Assembly (NCBI RefSeq): GCF_964199965.1 | Contig: NZ_CAXMZT010000006.1 | Coordinates: 1-64,000 of the forward strand | Source of the DNA: JAFIFT01 sp020051095 | Lineage (GTDB): Bacteria > Pseudomonadota > Gammaproteobacteria > Legionellales > Legionellaceae | Direction: 5' to 3' | Length of the DNA: 64,000 nucleotides | Part shown: positions 54,501 through 62,525 of the stretch, piece by piece | Numbering within the stretch: the stretch's first letter is position 1 | Layout: every line of letters begins with the position of its first letter | Notes under the pieces: model-generated | What the model was told of the DNA's origin: nothing | Seen by the model: only the letters and a program-made list of their open reading frames with translations | Databases searched by the model: none | Program-made: the position numbers and the translations under genes

Positions 54501-55976
54501 ATCCTGTTGAATTTTAGCTTCTAATGCTCCGCGAAATGATTTCTCAAGATCAGGGTCGAGTTTCAAATAATCGATGTTATCCAACAGATATTTGGCGCCG
54601 TTGGTTGAGAGGGACTCGATTTTATCATGTTTTTCAAGGAAATTGAGGCAATATTTAACGCGCTTTTGTTCCTTTTGCAAACGGTCTCTGTCACCTTGAA
54701 GCGCTTCAATATGAAGCTGGCGGGTATAGATACGTTCCGGTAAATAGTGCGTTGCATTTCCAGGTAAAGCCACACCTACTTCATCAGCAAGCGTTTGCAG
54801 CTCATCATGCGCTGATGTAACCTGACTGCTAAACACACCATTTTTGACTCGTGTTTGATCTTCGAATAAATCACTTAACTCATAAACCTGACAAAGATTA
54901 GCATCCACATCGCGCAATGTGTTTATGACACTATTTAGCGCATCACCGCCCAGTTCGGATTTGAGTGCCTTAATATCTAATTTTCCTAATTCACAACGTA
55001 TGCTATTCACAAGCCTTAATTGGGATGTTCGGCTTACTCTTGCACTTGTCGCCTGATTTGTACTTAATTCATAAGTCGCATGAAGTATGTTGAGCAACGC
55101 CTTTTCGTTACATTGGGCGGTTGATTCATTTTTATCATGGGTATAATACCCTTTAGCATCTTTTTTAAAGTCTCTTATTGGTAAAGCATTCGATAGTACT
55201 TGCGCATCCGCTGCAATGTTTGAGGAATTATCAGCCATATTATCCGGAATGTTCGCTGCTTGCCTGGTTAATACGTTTGCAAACTGTTGGCTAGCAGGAA
55301 TCGAACTATGGTGATCAATGTTGAAAGTCAAATCTGCCGCTCGTTGTGCCTTTTTCGGTAGATGATCATAGATTTGAGCGCCCGCTTCAGCCGCACTGGG
55401 GCTGAGCATGCTGGCATTGTTGTATAACTCACTAAACGTACCGCTAAGGTCTTCAAGAACGGATGGATCAATTTTAAAGATTTCCGTCACCGCATAAACA
55501 TAATCTTTGCCCTGATAGAATTTAGACGTTTGCTTGCCTGCTGAGTCCGCATAGTACAGGGCGTTATACAAGTGTTTCATGCTGGCAACAATGGTGCTAT
55601 CTTTTTCACTTATAGGAATGGGTTTGTCCCGAATATAATTACCATAGTTATCTTTAAATGCTTGTTGAATGGTTGGATCGTAATAATTATCGAGCGCTAA
55701 AAAAAAATTTTTTTTCGCTTCGGGAGTAGGATTAGCAAGTATGCCGTCAATGAAATCAGCATACGGTGTTGACGTCGTATAATCCTCGTCTTCATCTACT
55801 TGAGAAGAATCATCTCGTATCATTTCATCCGACTCTGAACTCATGTCAGACGTGATATGAGGAATACTGCTTGAATCGGACTCTCTTCCCATACTAGCTC
55901 TACCAATAAATTGCTTTCCTCTAAGTATTAGTTTAGACGAAAATAGATCCCTAGCATTGTGATAGTCTAACGACAA
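51537..55976 (-). CDS. Giant coiled-coil protein with SH3-ligand-like repeats and acidic tail
   Basis: Up to 1479 residues. The first possible start is TTG at 55976; the first ATG is at 55892 (residue 29). Residues 1-1260 are mostly helical, with strong coiled coil near 560-620 and 1170-1230. Residues about 1268-1339 contain five 15-residue units of the PPPIPARSDL type, three of which contain PxxPxR, the class II SH3-binding pattern. The remaining 140 residues are rich in S, E and D, with a run of glutamates close to the C-terminus, resembling an E-block Dot/Icm signal. There is no signal peptide or catalytic motif. All this fits a host-directed scaffold protein; translocation and binding are inferred. 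Confidence 0.7.
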   Translation of the reverse strand: MSLDYHNARDLFSSKLILRGKQFIGRASMGRESDSSSIPHITSDMSSESDEMIRDDSSQVDEDEDYTTSTPYADFIDGILANPTPEAKKNFFLALDNYYDPTIQQAFKDNYGNYIRDKPIPISEKDSTIVASMKHLYNALYYADSAGKQTSKFYQGKDYVYAVTEIFKIDPSVLEDLSGTFSELYNNASMLSPSAAEAGAQIYDHLPKKAQRAADLTFNIDHHSSIPASQQFANVLTRQAANIPDNMADNSSNIAADAQVLSNALPIRDFKKDAKGYYTHDKNESTAQCNEKALLNILHATYELSTNQATSARVSRTSQLRLVNSIRCELGKLDIKALKSELGGDALNSVINTLRDVDANLCQVYELSDLFEDQTRVKNGVFSSQVTSAHDELQTLADEVGVALPGNATHYLPERIYTRQLHIEALQGDRDRLQKEQKRVKYCLNFLEKHDKIESLSTNGAKYLLDNIDYLKLDPDLEKSFRGALEAKIQQDDPNNKGAVKKLGYYDTAIGIAGKKTGISLVAQVLSEAKKTDARYSATIETTQQQSQAIQTRIDEMKAQLDRVPDNIEEKRQALQRKIEKEQADIQPLEALRNAFSGIKKSNLKMSKLPDNALDELEKNYNRLDISDELKGELGSYFEARRNNTGDSPVYADKLDKKFLPKLVEQIDKQIQAHQRSINHYSSQNDSLNQIEMNLGQGMVHVPNVRFTDTNVAKNVNVQKSLARQIGATRKDFLQKMDGTFDDEVMKEFKDSNGHLITDDAFDTSKPQSANVRACQQVLNFLYYAEYALSKENYDPRKYLVAGYSAAGVVKDAALDVGYAKWENETNYEFTPQAIEELKNSINLIYGNSGEALKNFKSTLNTVKPYLPESLQSTIDSLFEPSIQTDIAKAKDSKTTGEKVQKKVDDISSTDVTGKFQQIIKAAKELENPTKAIKPGAITKANIQLSKAYDSILKGIPPDKIRLDKQGNVKISKDDSASIKTAKSILNIINSTSGIVDALDSESYHQTKLQDCFTILNSIDGIITHLPKIDISETTKEAHDAIVVVLKEVDQELSDLASYIDLVRDEGMLKEPLTISINGKTYNVDSNFDSLCATYNSIAKSYGLATAAGNEPPYYTAQRLAVRKAHREMIVQEIARIENSDAKSTYARKRQESTLIGLKRQLNVLDKRINTLQDGCERQLVQLNDAIDSDAQMLKQNPNDGTIKQQLATHEIQRQRIYRALGRDIPPEHQTVISDQTSQETAKQLITDVTEPNYEYRQDAIDARQNPKAPPPIPGISDLEAPRSPPPIPARSDLGEQRSPPPVPARSDLEAPKTPPTIPARSDLGETRSAPTIPTLKEFGELSAISSNDSASLFDDLSMMSDGRLSSDSSLSDDELEEMDDPFAESEDVSEPELGSQSASESASEFESEPEPEPIKDAQAEIFSNGTSVHDLLGQLKGSLDGMDDCFECKAANDTLNGDLEEEEESGQDSNSDSFQGSK
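51961..52172 (-). repeat. 45-bp coding tandem repeats (proline-rich units)
   Basis: Five imperfect 45-base units encode PPPIPGISDL, PPPIPARSDL, PPPVPARSDL, PPTIPARSDL and APTIPTLKEF, joined by five-residue linkers alternating EAPRS/EAPKT with GEQRS/GETRS. The alternation suggests growth by duplication of a 90-base double unit. Confidence 0.85.
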
Positions 55977-56130
55977 GGGAAAGAAATATCGTAAGAGGTT
56001 TCCTTAGAATACTTTGTTTTTGATAAAAATATTGATTATCAAAGAGGTAACTTCTGATATCATCGTCTCATTAGAAATTTGCGAACGATTAGATTTTCTG
56101 TCATTTCACCAAGGATGGATTAGTATAAAC

Positions 56131-58491
56131 ATGATTAAAAATGCCGTAACAAGCCTGATTTTAATTCTAGCTCACATGCTATTCTCTTTTTCAGGTGCAC
56201 AAGCCGGATCCGCAGAAACGATTCACAATTGGTCAGGTTTTACTATTGGTGCCAAAACAGGCGCCGTGTATTCACAATTCGATCTGCAAACAGCCATTCA
56301 ATCCGAGACGTTACTCAATCCAGACTATGCCAATATCGTCAATAACGCAGGGCGTTTAAGGTTAGATAGATGGGGGTTTATCAGTGGTATTGAAGGTGGA
56401 TACGATTGGCAAATAAATACTATCCTCTTAGGAATCAAGTCAGATTTTCAATCGTTAAGTACGTATGGTGAAATCCATTCGGGTGCCCTCTTATCTCCTA
56501 ACGGAATTAATAAGGCAGTTATCACGTCTTATGCCAATAATAATTGGTTATTTACCGCAAGACCGAGAGTTGGGTTTATTGTTGATAGATGGCTATTATA
56601 TGCAACTGGTGGCTTAGCATTATCGCTTGTGCAAAATGATTTTGTCTTTTCTGATTATAATTTTCTTTCCGACTCGACACAATTTAGTTCAAGAAGATCT
56701 CGTCACTGGAAAGCTGGGTACGTCATCGGCGGAGGCATCGAAACCAGTTTAACCAACCATATTAGTTTAATAGCAGAATATCTGTATGAACAATTCAATC
56801 AATTAAAATCATACCCCATGAATAACAATCTGACTGCAGGCCAAATGTATTCTGAAATGGTTCACTTAAAATCAAGCATAGTCACGTTAGGTCTTATCTA
56901 CCACTTTTCTGAATTGCCTACACAGAACCCACTTCTTCTAGGGTTATTTGATTTAAACCAATGGGAGAATGAACTAGGTGCTCGTCTATTTTTTAGTTCA
57001 GGTTTAGATGGTGCCCCAAATCCTTTATTAAATCAGTCAACTATTGGCGATAATCTTGCATCAAGACTAATTTTTAGCCATTTATCTGCCGTTTCTCAAG
57101 AGATATTTGGTCGGTTTGATCATCGAACTGGTTTATTTTTGAAAGGAACTGTCGGGGCTGGCAGTGTTAAACGTAGCCAGCTTAATGATGAAGATTTCCC
57201 AGGCGGTGAAGTCTATTCAAATACGTTAAGCAACGTTTGGGGTAGTTTGTCTTATGTGACAATTGATGCGGGTTATTCCTTCATTAAAAGCGTATTTGGA
57301 AACGTTGATGCTTTCATTGGCTATAATTACTTTGCACAAAATCTTGGGGCATATGGGTGTCGGCAGTTAGGTGGTGAATCAATTTGTATTCCAGCCACAG
57401 AGCTGAAGAACTTTCTTGGCATCAGTCAGAGTGATCATTATCAGTCAATGCGAATTGGCATCCTATTACTGTTCCATTTGACAGACAAATTATCCCTTAT
57501 TTCAGAAGCCGCCTATTTACCCGTTGTAAATCTCGAGGGTTTAGATACGCATAATGCACGTCAATTGCTTGGTCCGGAGTCTTCTCATAAAGGCGATGGC
57601 TCAATGTTAGAAGCGATTTTGAATTATCAGTTAACCAATGCTTGGAGTGCTGGATTGGGTGGACGCTATTGGATGTGGAATATGCGTAATGGGAATGCCG
57701 GTTTCGACGAAATTGGTGAAAGTGAAATAGCAATTGAGCCAGCACGATATAATAGCAAACGATATGGTGTGTTTTTGCAAATCAAATATCGAAATGAGAC
57801 CCCCTACATTTTGAAAGATGCGCCGATGAAAATGGATTGGCGGGGTATTTATATCGGTGGTAATTTGGGAGGGGCATGGGGAAAAAACACATGGTCTGAC
57901 CCATTTGGCCCAACCATGTCGATGCTAGGTCCCGTTAATTATGCAGGATTTGGTAATCAAATCCAATCGACTGGGCCGCTTGGTGGCGTTGGTATTGGTA
58001 TACTAGGGCAACTAGGCCAAGTAGTTTATGGTGCAAGTGGTAACTTCCATGTAACTAATTTACGCGGCGAGAATACCCTCTTTTCAGGGATCGGTGGTAT
58101 CAACGGCCAAACAATCATTCAATCTTTTGGGACTATCGTTGGCCGAATCGGTACCACATTTGACCGTTCACTGATTTATATGAATGCGGGAAGAGCTGTC
58201 ATCCAATCAAAATATGCAATCAACGCCAACACAGACGCACTAAGCTTAGGTAGTGAGAGCCAAACGATGTCAAATTGGGGTTGGACAGGCGGTTTTGGCA
58301 TAGAATATGCCTTCAATGAGCACTTGACCGCAGGTGCAGAATATAACTACATCCATATTCCAAGACAGGTTGTCTCCTTCCCTTCTGTTATGATGATAAA
58401 TGCGCAGCGATTGACAACAAAGCAGGTGTTCAATGTATGCAAGCTTGCGATGAATTATAAGTTCGATATTTTGACGAGGAATCAGGCTTAG
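56131..58491 (+). CDS. Outer-membrane protein with apparently three tandem beta-barrels
   Basis: The start at 56131 gives a clean Sec signal peptide (SLILILAHMLFSFSGAQA). The mature part has three sections, each beginning with a W-x-G/W-E-N and Y-I-G-type strand and ending in an alternating aromatic strand: residues about 30-270 (NWSGFTIGAKTGAVYS to LGLIYHF), 280-555 (WENELGARLFFSSG to FLQIKYRNE) and 570-786 (DWRGIYIGGNLGGAWG to LAMNYKFDI). The first and third resemble Omp25/Lom-like 8-strand surface antigens. The middle has an omptin- or porin-like look. One polypeptide with three barrels is unusual. Function may be adhesion or permeability; it is unknown. Confidence 0.65.
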   Translation: MIKNAVTSLILILAHMLFSFSGAQAGSAETIHNWSGFTIGAKTGAVYSQFDLQTAIQSETLLNPDYANIVNNAGRLRLDRWGFISGIEGGYDWQINTILLGIKSDFQSLSTYGEIHSGALLSPNGINKAVITSYANNNWLFTARPRVGFIVDRWLLYATGGLALSLVQNDFVFSDYNFLSDSTQFSSRRSRHWKAGYVIGGGIETSLTNHISLIAEYLYEQFNQLKSYPMNNNLTAGQMYSEMVHLKSSIVTLGLIYHFSELPTQNPLLLGLFDLNQWENELGARLFFSSGLDGAPNPLLNQSTIGDNLASRLIFSHLSAVSQEIFGRFDHRTGLFLKGTVGAGSVKRSQLNDEDFPGGEVYSNTLSNVWGSLSYVTIDAGYSFIKSVFGNVDAFIGYNYFAQNLGAYGCRQLGGESICIPATELKNFLGISQSDHYQSMRIGILLLFHLTDKLSLISEAAYLPVVNLEGLDTHNARQLLGPESSHKGDGSMLEAILNYQLTNAWSAGLGGRYWMWNMRNGNAGFDEIGESEIAIEPARYNSKRYGVFLQIKYRNETPYILKDAPMKMDWRGIYIGGNLGGAWGKNTWSDPFGPTMSMLGPVNYAGFGNQIQSTGPLGGVGIGILGQLGQVVYGASGNFHVTNLRGENTLFSGIGGINGQTIIQSFGTIVGRIGTTFDRSLIYMNAGRAVIQSKYAINANTDALSLGSESQTMSNWGWTGGFGIEYAFNEHLTAGAEYNYIHIPRQVVSFPSVMMINAQRLTTKQVFNVCKLAMNYKFDILTRNQA

Positions 58492-58540
58492 GACTGAAGG
58501 ATAGCCACTTTCATTTAAAACTTAGAATTATCCTCAAACG

Positions 58541-58787
58541 CCGACGTACCGCGGCTTGTCCGCGGTATCCAGAGATCCTTGTCTGCACTAAATAACAACA
58601 TATCGGTCGAAATCCCTGGATCCCGCGGACAAGCCGCGGGACGTCGGATTAAACATTGTGCCAATGTATTATGCGATCCCTCTGTTTGAAAAAAGTGTCG
58701 ATCCCTCAGGGACAAGCCGCAGGACGTCGGGTTAAACATTATGCCAATATATTATACGAATACTCTGTTTTAAAAAAGTGTCTATCC
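58541..58787. repeat. Mixed inverted and direct intergenic repeat cluster
   Basis: The segments 58541-58570 and 58618-58647 are reverse complements at 28 of 30 positions, with a GC-rich CCGCGGCTTGTCCGCGG core. In addition 58628-58704 and 58711-58787 are 77-base direct repeats with an 83-base period, starting GACAAGCCGC and ending GTGTCNATCC. The cluster is non-coding and lies between the beta-barrel gene and the DMT permease gene. It looks like a dispersed palindromic element that duplicated one arm. Confidence 0.8.
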
Positions 58788-58863
58788 TTCAGGCTTAGGC
58801 CTTCCATTGACTAAAGAGAATGTGTAATCATAAAAGTCACAGCTAAAGCATTTTCGAGGGATT

Positions 58864-59892
58864 ATGAAACTTCCAAAACGACTAGTTGGCTTGCTTTTTC
58901 TTCTATTAAGCAATATTTTTGTAAGTGCAGCTAGCCCAACCATTGCAAAATTAATTGAGATTGGAAATAACCATCTTATTAACGGACGGAATCCTATTTC
59001 ATTTTGCAATGTGCTCTTTGCCAGTAGTTTTGCCGCGTTACTCACTTTAACCCTACTGTATTTCAAAGAGCTTAAGTCATTTAATCCGAATCAACTGTCA
59101 AGATCCCATTGGATAACTGTTGTGTTAAGCGCAGTTATTGCAGGATTCCTTGTCCCTATGCTTTATTTTTTTGGTATTAAATATAGCAATATCATTAATG
59201 TTGTCTTGATTTCGACGCTTCAAACACCGTTGTATATCCTAGCTGGTTGGCTTTTTTTCAAACAACCACCCTCTCCCACTGTGCTTATAGCCGGAATGTT
59301 TACCATGATAGGTGTTGTCTTAATCGTCCTTTTGCCCTCAGAAATGACAACCTCACAAATGACCTCTCCCAAACCCTTAGGCAATCCATTTTTGTCTTCT
59401 ATCCCACATATTGGAGATATTTTTATTTTCTTAGCCGTCCTATTGACCACGATATCATCCATACTTATGTATCAAACAATTAAAACCATTTCGGGGAGTT
59501 TGTTTAATATTTTGAGTACAGCGCTGGGCACCGTATTTTTCGCCTCGATTGTCATCGTTCTTTTTGGTCCATCACATTTTAACGATCTATTTTCACCTTT
59601 TTTATGGCGCTGGATGTTGTTTTACGGTGGCGTCATCATAGCCTTAAGAGGTTATTTTAAGTTTATAGGTCTGAAAAATGCCAATATGGCGGATATCGCC
59701 ATCAGCAATTCTCTGACACCCCTAGCATCGATTGTTCTGTCGTTTTTTATCTTAGGCGTATTACCTCAGTCAGCTCAATTAATTGGGGGTGCTCTCATTT
59801 TTATTGGCCTAGGGACAGCCTTGTATGGCAAGCTATCTGAAAATGAAAATCCGGTTTCCATCAGTCCTAAACAAGGAGCCACTGGTTTTTAA
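58864..59892 (+). CDS. DMT-superfamily (EamA-like) permease
   Basis: A 342-residue protein with about ten hydrophobic helices in two similar halves (SNIFVSAASPTIAKLIEIG near the start; ANMADIAISNSLTPLASIVLSFFILG in parts near residue 280), typical of drug/metabolite transporters that export amino acids or similar metabolites. The last 20 residues are polar. GAGGG is only three bases before the ATG, closer than usual. No linked regulator is present; the substrate is unknown. Confidence 0.8.
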   Translation: MKLPKRLVGLLFLLLSNIFVSAASPTIAKLIEIGNNHLINGRNPISFCNVLFASSFAALLTLTLLYFKELKSFNPNQLSRSHWITVVLSAVIAGFLVPMLYFFGIKYSNIINVVLISTLQTPLYILAGWLFFKQPPSPTVLIAGMFTMIGVVLIVLLPSEMTTSQMTSPKPLGNPFLSSIPHIGDIFIFLAVLLTTISSILMYQTIKTISGSLFNILSTALGTVFFASIVIVLFGPSHFNDLFSPFLWRWMLFYGGVIIALRGYFKFIGLKNANMADIAISNSLTPLASIVLSFFILGVLPQSAQLIGGALIFIGLGTALYGKLSENENPVSISPKQGATGF

Positions 59893-59926
59893 AAAAATAT
59901 ACCTCAGCATCAATCATTTGTGATTC

Positions 59927-59954
59927 ACCTGAGATATCGGTGTGGATTTTTTTT
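59927..59954 (+). terminator. Weak terminator after the DMT permease
   Basis: CACC (59927) pairs with GGTG (59939) just before a run of eight T (59947-59954), and a larger imperfect CTCAG/CTGAG stem overlaps it. The stem is short, so the call rests mainly on the T-run and its place 35 bases after the stop. Confidence 0.35.
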
Positions 59955-60072
59955 CAATAAATGCAATGAATTATTTAAACTCCTTTTCAAATAGTACACT
60001 TTTTATCCTATAAGTTGGTATTAGGAGTTGCCATTAAACAATTTCAACCCTCAAATCGCTGCAATAGTTGCC

Positions 60073-61548
60073 TTAATTATTGGCCATATTTAAGTTCTTC
60101 TGATTATTTTCTTTGTATTGATTCATCAAGGATTCTATTTTTTCCAACCCGTGTTTTTGGATTAAACGAACTAATTCTTCCATCCCTTCTTCAACCTGTT
60201 CCGTTTGCTTTGGCTCTTTATTAGTTTGGGGGGCTTGCCGAGTTTGTCCGAAAAACTTGTCTTTGACGTCAATTGTTTTGGGGATAGCTGGGGCTTGGGG
60301 TTCAAACAAGTTTCTAGGAAAATTGGAGGGTGAAGGCAGACCTGCTTCGCTCATGATTAACTTAAACATATCCATTGGCAAAAAGTCTTCATTAAACAAG
60401 CTTTGATCATCAAATTGCCTCGAAAGTAATATTAATAGCTTAGGATCTAAAGGGGCTTTGTTTATTTCACTGGTAGGCTTATAGGATGATAAACCAGCTT
60501 CTTTCAATATTAGATTAAACCTATCGATAGGCAATGATTCGCCACTTAGGAGACTTTCCTTTTCAAACTCCCTGACTAAAAGCAGATACATGAGGCTTTT
60601 ATTAAAACCAGGTAACAATGCTTGAGCAGAAGGATACGATAAATATTCCTGATGCAAAGAAATATTGGCCTTTAGAAACTTAGATAAGTCGACTTTCTTT
60701 CCAAAAAACTCCTCAAACAGGCCTTTTACTTCTTCAAAGGGCATATTTGGATTCGGCTTTATTAACTTCCCTAAGAAATCTTTTGTCTCTTGGCTGATAT
60801 TGGTATCTTCTTGTACTATTTCATACCTGTCTTCTTCGCAAGGGTATGTGGAGCGCCCAGGTTTAATTTGCGTTAATATAGTAATCAGAAGATGTGGGAT
60901 GCTAAGCGTCGGCGTGGCAAACTGATGCAGCTTAAATTGACCATTATCATGTTGGAAGCATGTGATCCCCATAGCACATACATCTGGCAGTGGGTAACTT
61001 TGCTTTAAAGCTTGGTCAGGGTCTTTTTGAAAAGTTCCAATGTATTTGACATCCACTTCATTTTGGTCTGTCACGGATATCACGTAATCATTTAAGTTGA
61101 TAAAAAATGTTTTTGCATCGTTTTGTCCGGGAAGTACACCATACACATCTTGATAGTCACGAAAAAATTGGTACATTTTTAAAGTGATTGCTAATGCGAT
61201 GCCTTCGGGAATTTCATTTTTTTCATCAAATACATAGTCGTGTAATGAAACATAATCCTTTCCGATGCCTTTATAAGTATATAATGAAGCGTCTTTGAAA
61301 TGTTCAACATTGACCAAATTGGCTTTGCTTGGGTGCTCAATAAGCATGAATTTTCTTGTCTCATCCTCAGACATCGATTCTGCTGTGGCGGTGATAACGC
61401 CATAAAGCGCTTCGCCATGTTTGTTTGTTGCTCTAATGATGACTTGTGAACCACGGTCGATGTAGGAGGGCTTTACTATCTTGTAGCCCCTATTACTCCA
61501 TTCGTTTATCACTCCCTGTAGAGCTTTTAAAACCAGGTTGTTAGCCAT
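60073..61548 (-). CDS. Protein with degenerate kinase-like N-terminal domain, effector candidate
   Basis: 491 residues; GGGGAAATT precedes the ATG. Residues 30-200 follow the order of a protein-kinase fold: strands with GEALYGVITATAE, HPSKANLVNVEHF (like HPNIV), the hinge-like DYVSLHDYV, a long helix, GVLPGQNDAKTFFI (D144-K146 in place of HxDxKxxN), VKYIGTF, and PDVCAMGITCFQ resembling subdomain IX. The lysine/glutamate pair and DFG are not clear, so it would be a pseudokinase or a strongly diverged kinase. Residues 230-480 are helical and include two similar segments (SLLSGESLPIDRFNLILKEAGL and SLFNEDFLPMDMFKLIMSEAGL, in parts near 345 and 390). Host-directed role is inferred. Confidence 0.5.
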   Translation of the reverse strand: MANNLVLKALQGVINEWSNRGYKIVKPSYIDRGSQVIIRATNKHGEALYGVITATAESMSEDETRKFMLIEHPSKANLVNVEHFKDASLYTYKGIGKDYVSLHDYVFDEKNEIPEGIALAITLKMYQFFRDYQDVYGVLPGQNDAKTFFINLNDYVISVTDQNEVDVKYIGTFQKDPDQALKQSYPLPDVCAMGITCFQHDNGQFKLHQFATPTLSIPHLLITILTQIKPGRSTYPCEEDRYEIVQEDTNISQETKDFLGKLIKPNPNMPFEEVKGLFEEFFGKKVDLSKFLKANISLHQEYLSYPSAQALLPGFNKSLMYLLLVREFEKESLLSGESLPIDRFNLILKEAGLSSYKPTSEINKAPLDPKLLILLSRQFDDQSLFNEDFLPMDMFKLIMSEAGLPSPSNFPRNLFEPQAPAIPKTIDVKDKFFGQTRQAPQTNKEPKQTEQVEEGMEELVRLIQKHGLEKIESLMNQYKENNQKNLNMANN

Positions 61549-61732
61549 AATTTCCCCACTTAAGCTAATCTCATCTCATATCGATGAATTCGCTCAATCA
61601 TTATGATATTTAATTATATGCTAAAAACACGGCAAGCGCATATTGATTATAGTTTGGTCATTTTTAGGGGGCATGGCCTACAAAGAAAAGCTCGGTCCAA
61701 TCGAACACCTCTCTCTGACACCATTGATTTAT

Positions 61733-62227
61733 TTAGATAGTAATTTTGTATGCCCCATGATGCTTATCAGCATCATGAACAAATTGCCCGAAAAACTCAT
61801 GTGCACTAACGCCGTATCTATTGCGAATTTCCTTCCATTCAGCAATGTGACCTTCATCACCATTGTTCTTTGTTTCCATTTTTCTGGCACTTGATACACT
61901 ATCTCTATCAGCCTTTAATTTTGCTTTTTGTAAATCGTCTTCTGGGATTGCAAGTCGTATTTGCTCGTCTATTTCAACCTTTTTAGCAAGCCTCTCACCC
62001 TTAAGACTATTATAAATTGATGCAAAGTGTGGAATAATTGTATCATCATAGCGATTCTTTCTAATTTCCTTTCGACTTCATACAACAATATATTCCCGAT
62101 ATTTTTCAGGTCTGTTACCAAAGGCTTGGGCAGGCAATACTATATGATTGACGGATTTTCCCGCTATGAGGTTAACAGCCAGTTTTAATCGATCTCCTAC
62201 TAAGTAACGTCCCTGAAGTTTTTTAAC
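61733..62227 (-). pseudogene. Effector-like remnant with in-frame TGA
   Basis: The minus strand reads as one good protein frame of about 165 codons ending at TAA 61733-61735, interrupted by a single TGA at 62078-62080 (YREYIVV, stop, SRKEIRKNRYDD). The upstream part includes GDRLKLAVNLIAG; the downstream part is charged and helical (RLAKKVEIDEQIRLAIPEDD) and ends HDADKHHGAYKITI. No start is found; the frame meets a TGA just before 62227, so the 5' end is lost. The family is not recognised. It lies upstream of the kinase-like gene in the same direction. Confidence 0.6.
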
Positions 62228-62308
62228 ACACCATCAAATCTCTAAAAATACACAGTTCTTGAAGTTTACTCCGATCTGCCCCCTCACCCGCGCAAGAAAT
62301 TTGAATAA

Positions 62309-62408
62309 GGTGTGACCGGTACATAGGTAACAAACTTGACCGGATACATCGGTAACAAAACTGTATCATATTTTATACATTTTTTGTTCCCTATGTACCG
62401 GTCACACC
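62309..62408. repeat. 100-bp inverted-repeat element, probable IS remnant
   Basis: The arms 62309-62334 and 62382-62408 are near-perfect reverse complements built on GTGTGACCGGTACATAGG. A third, direct copy of the inner part (ACCGGATACATCGGTAACAAA) lies at 62340-62359. Ends of this kind occur on IS481-type elements; no transposase is left. It forms most of the gap between the pseudogene and the U-box-like gene. Confidence 0.7.
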
Positions 62409-62460
62409 AAATTGAGGGAAGTTATTTAGAAGTCCTGTAAAAATCAAGGGGGAAACCTTC

Positions 62461-62489
62461 TTGACAAAACTGCAACATGTCTTCAAAAT
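62461..62489 (+). promoter_or_regulatory. Candidate promoter of the second U-box-like gene
   Basis: Consensus TTGACA (62461-62466) is followed after 17 bases by CAAAAT (62484-62489), four of six matches to the -10 box. Transcription would start about 30 bases before the ATG, which has no clear ribosome binding site. Confidence 0.4.
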
Positions 62490-62525
62490 CTTTAATTTTC
62501 TACTGATTTTTGTTGATTATATTGT

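Noticed and set aside
61643..61894. Plus-strand 83-codon frame
   Set aside because: The minus strand here reads as a convincing, longer protein frame (pseudogene), of which this is a shadow.
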